Origin: Oscillatoriaceae cyanobacterium Prado104
GTDB taxonomy: Bacteria; Cyanobacteriota; Cyanobacteriia; Cyanobacteriales; Microcoleaceae
NCBI GenBank assembly: GCA_025454405.1
Contig: JALOON010000069.1
Coordinates: 1-34,608, forward strand
DNA: 34,608 nt
Reading direction: 5' to 3'
Shown: one piece after another, positions 31,092-34,608 of the stretch
Layout: each line of letters starts with the position of its first letter
Position numbering within the stretch: the stretch's first letter is position 1
Translations under genes and position numbers: made by a program
Notes under the pieces: generated by a model
The model's database searches: none
What the model was told of the DNA's origin: nothing
The model's input: the letters and a program-made list of their open reading frames with translations, nothing else

Positions 31092-31760
31092 GATGTAAAG
31101 AAATAAATACTTGCATTAACTATTGTATCGCGATTTTCGCAGTTAGAAAGTCTGTCAAAAGTGCTGCTCCAACAGCAGCAACAGATAGACAGGTCCAGGC
31201 AGCCGAATTGAGGTGCCGAGTTTTAATGACAATAAAATAAGTTTTGTAACGATTATGAAAGATGCTGGTGAAGTTGGCAGGGCGATCGGGCGTTGTCAGT
31301 CCGGAGGGGCACAGGCAGGGGGTGGCGATCGCAATACACCAGAGGACGATCGTTTTGGCTGTCGGTGTGGCAGGCAACAGCGAGGCGGTAACAAGTAATT
31401 GGGGGGATCGATGTCGCTCTGAGTTGGCGATCGCTGCGGGGAGCAACTAATTGATATCTAATTACTGCTTTTTATGGATGGGGATCGTTAAGTAATAGAT
31501 TGTTTGCAGGGACTGAAGAAATGCCAAACAGTCAATCGAACACCCGAGCCGGCATCAAAAATTTGGATCTGGGCGAGGTTTATAGGTAAAATTGCTGAGG
31601 GCAACGGGAGCCAGAGTTCTGAGAACGGCAGAATATTTTTTGACATTTTTGACATTATTGTGTTTTGTTAAGGGCTGTGATGAGCTAAAATAGAAATAGA
31701 GCAGCAGCGCTCAATTAACTAGCATTTTTAATACTATTAGTCTGCAAAAGGGAGCCAACA
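31092..31760. other. 669-bp gap upstream of the anti-sigma leader ORF
   Basis: Divergent region between the hydrolase and the ATPase gene. Several overlapping 60-110-codon frames exist on both strands but none has a recognisable protein or ribosome-binding site. It includes HIP1 octamers (near 31326 and 31424) and, near 31640, the repeated words TTTTTTGACATTTTTGACATT. Confidence 0.5.
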
Positions 31761-31811
31761 ATGCAGGGTGCGAACACGATCTACCTGAAAGTTAGGGAGT
31801 TTTCTGAGTGA
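31761..31811 (+). CDS. 16-codon leader ORF translationally coupled to the anti-sigma-type ATPase
   Basis: ATG at 31761 with a strong ribosome-binding site (AAGGGAG seven bases upstream) encodes MQGANTIYLKVREFSE and stops at TGA 31809-31811. This stop overlaps the GTG start of the next gene as GTGA. The downstream gene has no good ribosome-binding site of its own, so ribosomes finishing the leader could re-initiate. Existence rests on these signals only. Confidence 0.5.
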   Translation: MQGANTIYLKVREFSE

Positions 31812-32287
31812 TTGCTATTTCACCCCGTCCGGTAGGACGCAATTGGATTACGATTAGCTTCGCTTCTACCCTATACCTTTGTCCGATTTTGGATCTGCTG
31901 CTAGCAGAGGTTCCGGCTCAGTGGGAAGCGGAACTCCGGTTAGGACTTCAAGAAGCTTTGGTAAATGCTGCTAAGCACGGAAATAATTTAGACCCCAGCA
32001 AAACAGTTGGAGTCCGGTTTTCTATAGTACAAAACCAATACTGGTGGGTGATCTCGGACGAGGGATCGGGTTTTAATGCCCCTTGCAGTTGCAATCTTCA
32101 TCAAAATCATAACGGGGAAATTCAAGCCCCAGATGACTCTATACTCCCCCATGTCGAAAATGAATGCGGCAGGGGGTTATTTATTCTTTACCAGATTTTC
32201 GATCGCGTTGAGTGGAACGATCGAGGTACAGAACTAAGGCTGTGCAAAGAACTGCCCGGCCGCTATCGCTTGCCCAGGTTGCGTTAG
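31808..32287 (+). CDS. Anti-sigma regulatory factor-type ATPase (HATPase_c, RsbW-like)
   Basis: A 159-residue GHKL ATPase. N box: LGLQEALVNAAKHGNN with Glu49 and Asn53; G1 box: VISDEGSGF with Asp84; G2 box: NECGRGLFIL around 118-127. RsbW/SpoIIAB-type proteins bind a sigma factor or phosphorylate an anti-anti-sigma (STAS) protein on serine. The N terminus (PRPVGRNWITISFASTLYLC) matches what I recall for cyanobacterial members. The frame starts at GTG 31808, overlapping the leader ORF. No STAS or PP2C partner gene is adjacent. Confidence 0.88.
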   Translation: MIAISPRPVGRNWITISFASTLYLCPILDLLLAEVPAQWEAELRLGLQEALVNAAKHGNNLDPSKTVGVRFSIVQNQYWWVISDEGSGFNAPCSCNLHQNHNGEIQAPDDSILPHVENECGRGLFILYQIFDRVEWNDRGTELRLCKELPGRYRLPRLR

Positions 32288-32334
32288 ACAGTTGACAGGT
32301 TATATCATTCCAATCGATTACTCTAACAAAAAAG

Positions 32335-32393
32335 GTTCGTAGTGTGGACTTTAGTCCGCTTCCGGATTGCGGACTGAAGTCCACACTACGAAC
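32335..32393. repeat. Best-preserved copy of palindromic repeat family A
   Basis: Arms of 25 nt (32335-32359, beginning GTTCGTAGTGTGGAC, and 32369-32393, ending GTCCACACTACGAAC) pair with a single G-T mismatch around the loop TTCCGGATT. Lies 48 bp after the stop of the ATPase gene; could act as an mRNA 3' hairpin but has no T-run. Confidence 0.88.
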
Positions 32394-32461
32394 GAATCTT
32401 ATTGCGGTCGATCGTGAGGTCGTTCGGACAGGTACTTGCCTGCTGCAACCTAAAAAACCTG

Positions 32462-32490
32462 GGTTTTTATGGACAAACCCGGTTTCTGAG
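32462..32490. repeat. GGGTTT/AAACCC hairpin, dispersed AACCGGGTTTTT-type word
   Basis: GGGTTT and AAACCC enclose TTATGGAC, followed by GGTTTCTGAG. Related words occur at about 10495, 34042-34058 (AGAAACCGGGTTTTTGG) and 34092-34102. Short dispersed repeat; function unknown. Confidence 0.45.
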
Positions 32491-32513
32491 TGCTGCACAA
32501 TGTCGCGTCACAG

Positions 32514-32789
32514 CTATTTTCCGTGGCTTTCGCAGGGAGGGGCAGAAATCGATCGATCGAGCCATCCTGCTGCTTGATTTAGGCGCGGGAGGGCTTCTTC
32601 TGGCTGATTTTTGACTAAAAAGATCAAAGCGGCTGCGACTTGCTCGCTGGCCCGGGCGGAACGGTTGGTTTTGAGTCGGTGCCAATCTTTTTCGGAGATG
32701 GCGAGGCGCGCAGCGAGAGCTTGGGCGAGTTCTAGAGTGCTAAGCTCGTTAAGATTGACAGTTTGGGTTGTTGGTGCGGTTTCCAGCAT
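32514..32789 (-). CDS. DUF6439-family cyanobacterial protein
   Basis: A 91-residue protein from the ATG at 32789; a TTG at 32798 would add three residues. It contains ELSTLELAQALAARLAISEK, WHRLKTNRSARASEQVAAAL and GWLDRSISAPPCESHG, the pattern I know for a short cyanobacterial family of unknown function (DUF6439). It is helical and soluble. No operon partner: it is divergent from the coiled-coil gene at 32918. Confidence 0.8.
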   Translation of the reverse strand: MLETAPTTQTVNLNELSTLELAQALAARLAISEKDWHRLKTNRSARASEQVAAALIFLVKNQPEEALPRLNQAAGWLDRSISAPPCESHGK

Positions 32790-32917
32790 AGGTGGCAATT
32801 ATTAAGTGGCAATTGTAGCGATTTGGTGTTGTTCGATTAACAAAATATACTGCATATGATAACAATAACTAAGTTACCAATCGGTTTTTTTAATCATTGT
32901 CAGGCTTGCAGATCGAA

Positions 32918-33295
32918 ATGCCTCAAGAACCGTCAGAGTTAAATCAGCAGGAAAGGCCGGGAGAAGATGAAAGCGAGTTTGCAGAAGCGATCGCAGCAGC
33001 GGAACGATCGCTCGCAGCTCTCAAAGAACGGTACACTCAAATTCAGGTCGATCGGCAGCGCCAAGCCGAACTCGGCCACCGACGCGAAGAAATCCGCCAA
33101 TCCACACGCCGCAATCCTTTACCTCAACTTAAGGAAGAATTGCGACAAATCGATCGAGAATTGGAGGCGATCGAGTTGAATTTAGAAAGCAGTCTGTTTT
33201 CTTGGGGAAGTATCAAGCAACCTTTTTGGCAAGCAGTTCGCTTTGGAGGACTCGGCATTTTAATCGGTTGGCTTTTGAAATCTTATGTCGGTTGA
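32918..33295 (+). CDS. Coiled-coil protein with C-terminal membrane anchor
   Basis: A 125-residue protein from the ATG at 32918 (a TTG at 32897 would add seven). An acidic N terminus is followed by a long charged coiled coil from about 22 to 100 (RSLAALKERYTQIQVDRQRQ ... QLKEELRQIDRELEAIEL), then a single membrane helix near the end (AVRFGGLGILIGWLLKSYVG). This makes it a tail-anchored protein with the coiled coil in the cytoplasm. No named domain recognised; function unknown. Confidence 0.75.
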   Translation: MPQEPSELNQQERPGEDESEFAEAIAAAERSLAALKERYTQIQVDRQRQAELGHRREEIRQSTRRNPLPQLKEELRQIDRELEAIELNLESSLFSWGSIKQPFWQAVRFGGLGILIGWLLKSYVG

Positions 33296-33359
33296 ATTAA
33301 GTTAAAGTTAGGATTTTTTTTATTGAACCGCAGAGAGCGCGGAGGAAGAAAACAGCAAC

Positions 33360-33995
33360 ATGATGCAAACCATACCCAAAACAGTCACTTTTGACGAGTT
33401 CGTTGCCTGGTATCCAGAAAACTCGATCCGCCGCTACGAATTACACAATGGAGTAATTGTTGAAATGCCTTTAGGACCGGGCGATCGTTCGAGCGTAGGC
33501 GGGTTTGTTTCTGGCGAAGTATTTTTAGCAATTCGGCAGCAACAATTGCCCTACCTGGTGCCGAAAGAGTACATGGTTAAGTCTGTCGCTCATAAATCCG
33601 GTTATCAGCCAGATGTAATCGTCTTGGATTTGCCCGCCCTCGCCAATGAGCCACGCTGGAAAAAAGAATCGATCGTCACTATGGGGTCTTCGATTCGGTT
33701 GGCAGTAGAGGTCGTCAGCACGAACTGGCGGGATGATTACCATTTCAAGTTCGCCGACTATGAGGAGATGGGCATTCCCGAATACTGGATCGTGGACTAT
33801 CTCGGTTTGGGCGGCCGCAAGTTTATCGGCAGTCCCAAACAACCTACACTCTCGGTTTGCCAATTGGTAGACGGGGAGTACCAGATAAAGCAGTTTCGAG
33901 GCGATGACACCGTTGAATCGCTGGCATTCCCAGAGTTGAGGTTGGCTGCCGAACAAATTTTTCGGGCCGGTTTGCCTCTAACCGAGCAAAGCTAA
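33360..33995 (+). CDS. Uma2-family (DUF820) putative endonuclease
   Basis: A 211-residue protein of the PD-(D/E)XK-like Uma2 family, highly expanded in cyanobacteria. The order is typical: N-terminal TFDEFVAWYPENSIRRYELH, then GYQPDVIVLDLP with Asp85, LAVEVVSTNWRDD with Glu117, and HFKFADYEEMGIPEYWIVDY with Lys130. These residues form the expected metal-dependent nuclease site. The biological role of the family is not settled; transfer by mobile elements is common. ATG at 33360 (MMQ; the second ATG at 33363 is equally possible). Confidence 0.9.
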   Translation: MMQTIPKTVTFDEFVAWYPENSIRRYELHNGVIVEMPLGPGDRSSVGGFVSGEVFLAIRQQQLPYLVPKEYMVKSVAHKSGYQPDVIVLDLPALANEPRWKKESIVTMGSSIRLAVEVVSTNWRDDYHFKFADYEEMGIPEYWIVDYLGLGGRKFIGSPKQPTLSVCQLVDGEYQIKQFRGDDTVESLAFPELRLAAEQIFRAGLPLTEQS

Positions 33996-34041
33996 AATGA
34001 CTGGGGCGACAATATTTAATCTGATATCTTGGACTAATGTC

Positions 34042-34102
34042 AGAAACCGGGTTTTTGGCAAATAATCTGCATAAAAGTCAAGATTTTTCGTCAAAAACCC
34101 AG
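34042..34102. repeat. Inverted AAACCGGGTTTTTG ... CAAAAACCC repeat before asnS
   Basis: AAACCGGGTTTTTG (about 34044-34057) and CAAAAACCCAGTT (about 34092-34104) can pair over an AT-rich loop of about 34 bases. Located in the 33996-34237 gap, between Uma2 stop and asnS; possibly ends the Uma2 transcript. Confidence 0.5.
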
Positions 34103-34237
34103 TTGAGATCTCGGTTGTTAAAAATGTTGAGAATGGTGCAAAATGTGAGTTGAATGCAATTTTTAATCGGGATATTGAAAGCTTGCACCGCAATTTTTTA
34201 TTAATGTAGAAGTAGTTACCAAATTGGAGCGGATGAG

Positions 34238-34608
34238 ATGATGGATCGACGTATTGCTGCGATTTTGCGATCGGGCGAACCTGATGAAACTGTAACTGTT
34301 AAAGGCTGGGTTCGCACCAAGCGGGAATTGAAAGAATTTGCTTTTGTTGAGGTCAATGATGGTTCGGCAATGGCTAATTTACAGGTAGTCATCAATTCCG
34401 ATTTGCCGGATTTTGAGAATATATTAAAACAACTGAATACAGGTGCTTCGGTAGAAGTTTCTGGCGTGTTGGTAGAGTCTCCGGCTAAAGGTCAGCGGAT
34501 TGAGTTGAAAGCATCAGAAGTTTGCGTTTATGGTGATGCTGACCCGCAAACTTATCCGCTGCAAAAAAAGCGGCATTCTTTTGAATTTTTGCGGACGATC
34601 GCGCACCT
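34238..34608 (+). CDS. asnS: Asparaginyl-tRNA synthetase, N-terminal part (cut by window edge)
   Basis: Charges tRNA-Asn with asparagine. The 123 visible residues form the OB-fold anticodon-binding domain: VKGWVRTKRELKEFAFVEVN followed by DGSAMANLQVV, and later VEVSGVLVESPAKGQRIELK and PQTYPLQKKRHSFEFLRTIA leading into the class II core. This spacing and the KRHSFEFLR junction fit AsnRS rather than AspRS. The start ATG at 34238 has GGAG eight bases upstream; ATG 34241 is an alternative. The class II motifs 2 and 3 lie beyond the window. Confidence 0.93.
   Translation, partial: MMDRRIAAILRSGEPDETVTVKGWVRTKRELKEFAFVEVNDGSAMANLQVVINSDLPDFENILKQLNTGASVEVSGVLVESPAKGQRIELKASEVCVYGDADPQTYPLQKKRHSFEFLRTIAH

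Noticed and set aside
31120..31446. 108-codon - strand ORF and shorter + strand ORFs in the 31.1-31.8 kb gap
   Set aside because: No ribosome-binding site, no recognisable motif, composition of chance frames; several mutually overlapping frames of similar length exist here.

Overview
This window almost certainly comes from a filamentous, Oscillatoria/Microcoleus-type cyanobacterium. The sequence is rich in HIP1-like GCGATCGC/CGATCG octamers. It carries a cyanobacterial NDH-1 cluster (ndhA-I-G-E) behind a citrate synthase gene, an NblB-type phycobilisome-degradation protein, a COP23-domain protein, and several short proteins I recognise only from cyanobacteria (DUF6439, an Npun_F0813-like protein, an orphan M41-type protease). 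Intergenic gaps are filled with short tandem heptamer/octamer repeats (STRRs) and dispersed palindromes, as in such genomes. The genus assignment is inference.

Layout. 1-2.7 kb: tail of an ABC ATPase, a LivM-type permease, aat, and a small hypothetical gene. 2.9-6.2 kb: rpsN, a toxin-antitoxin pair whose toxin has an in-frame stop, nth, an unlisted 49-codon ORF resembling a Uma2 N-terminus, and a site-2 protease. 6.5-13 kb: orphan M41-like protease, a conserved hypothetical, a GPH-type sugar/cation symporter, a COP23 protein, an HNH endonuclease and a VWA lipoprotein. 13.3-15.4 kb: DHH phosphoesterase and SixA phosphatase separated by GC-rich hairpin repeats. 15.9-20.9 kb: gltA, a 0.5 kb gap holding a structured RNA candidate with a terminator, then ndhA, ndhI, ndhG and ndhE. 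21-24.6 kb: folB, a Ser/Thr kinase, a LapA-like membrane protein and an HTH protein with an acidic tract. 24.6-25.2 kb: hairpin-dense gap that looks like the decayed 3' tail of an IS200/IS605 tnpB (omega-RNA-like). 25.3-29.5 kb: membrane protein, an Npun_F0813-like gene with an apparent N-terminal frameshift, tRNA-Arg(UCU), nblB, a CBS protein and a thioredoxin-like [2Fe-2S] ferredoxin. 29.5-34.6 kb: alpha/beta hydrolase, an anti-sigma-type ATPase with a coupled 16-codon leader ORF, DUF6439, a coiled-coil membrane protein, a Uma2 endonuclease, and the 5' part of asnS.

Most genes are housekeeping or regulatory and form few operons; the only clear multigene unit is ndhAIGE, and even there every gap contains repeat material. 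I found no complete insertion sequence, CRISPR array, prophage or obvious new defence island. The most informative oddities are two likely gene disruptions (toxin nonsense codon, Npun_F0813-like frameshift), iterated GTTGTACA boxes at the toxin-antitoxin promoter, the tnpB/omega-RNA-like relic, the unassigned structured RNA upstream of ndhA, and two dispersed palindrome families.
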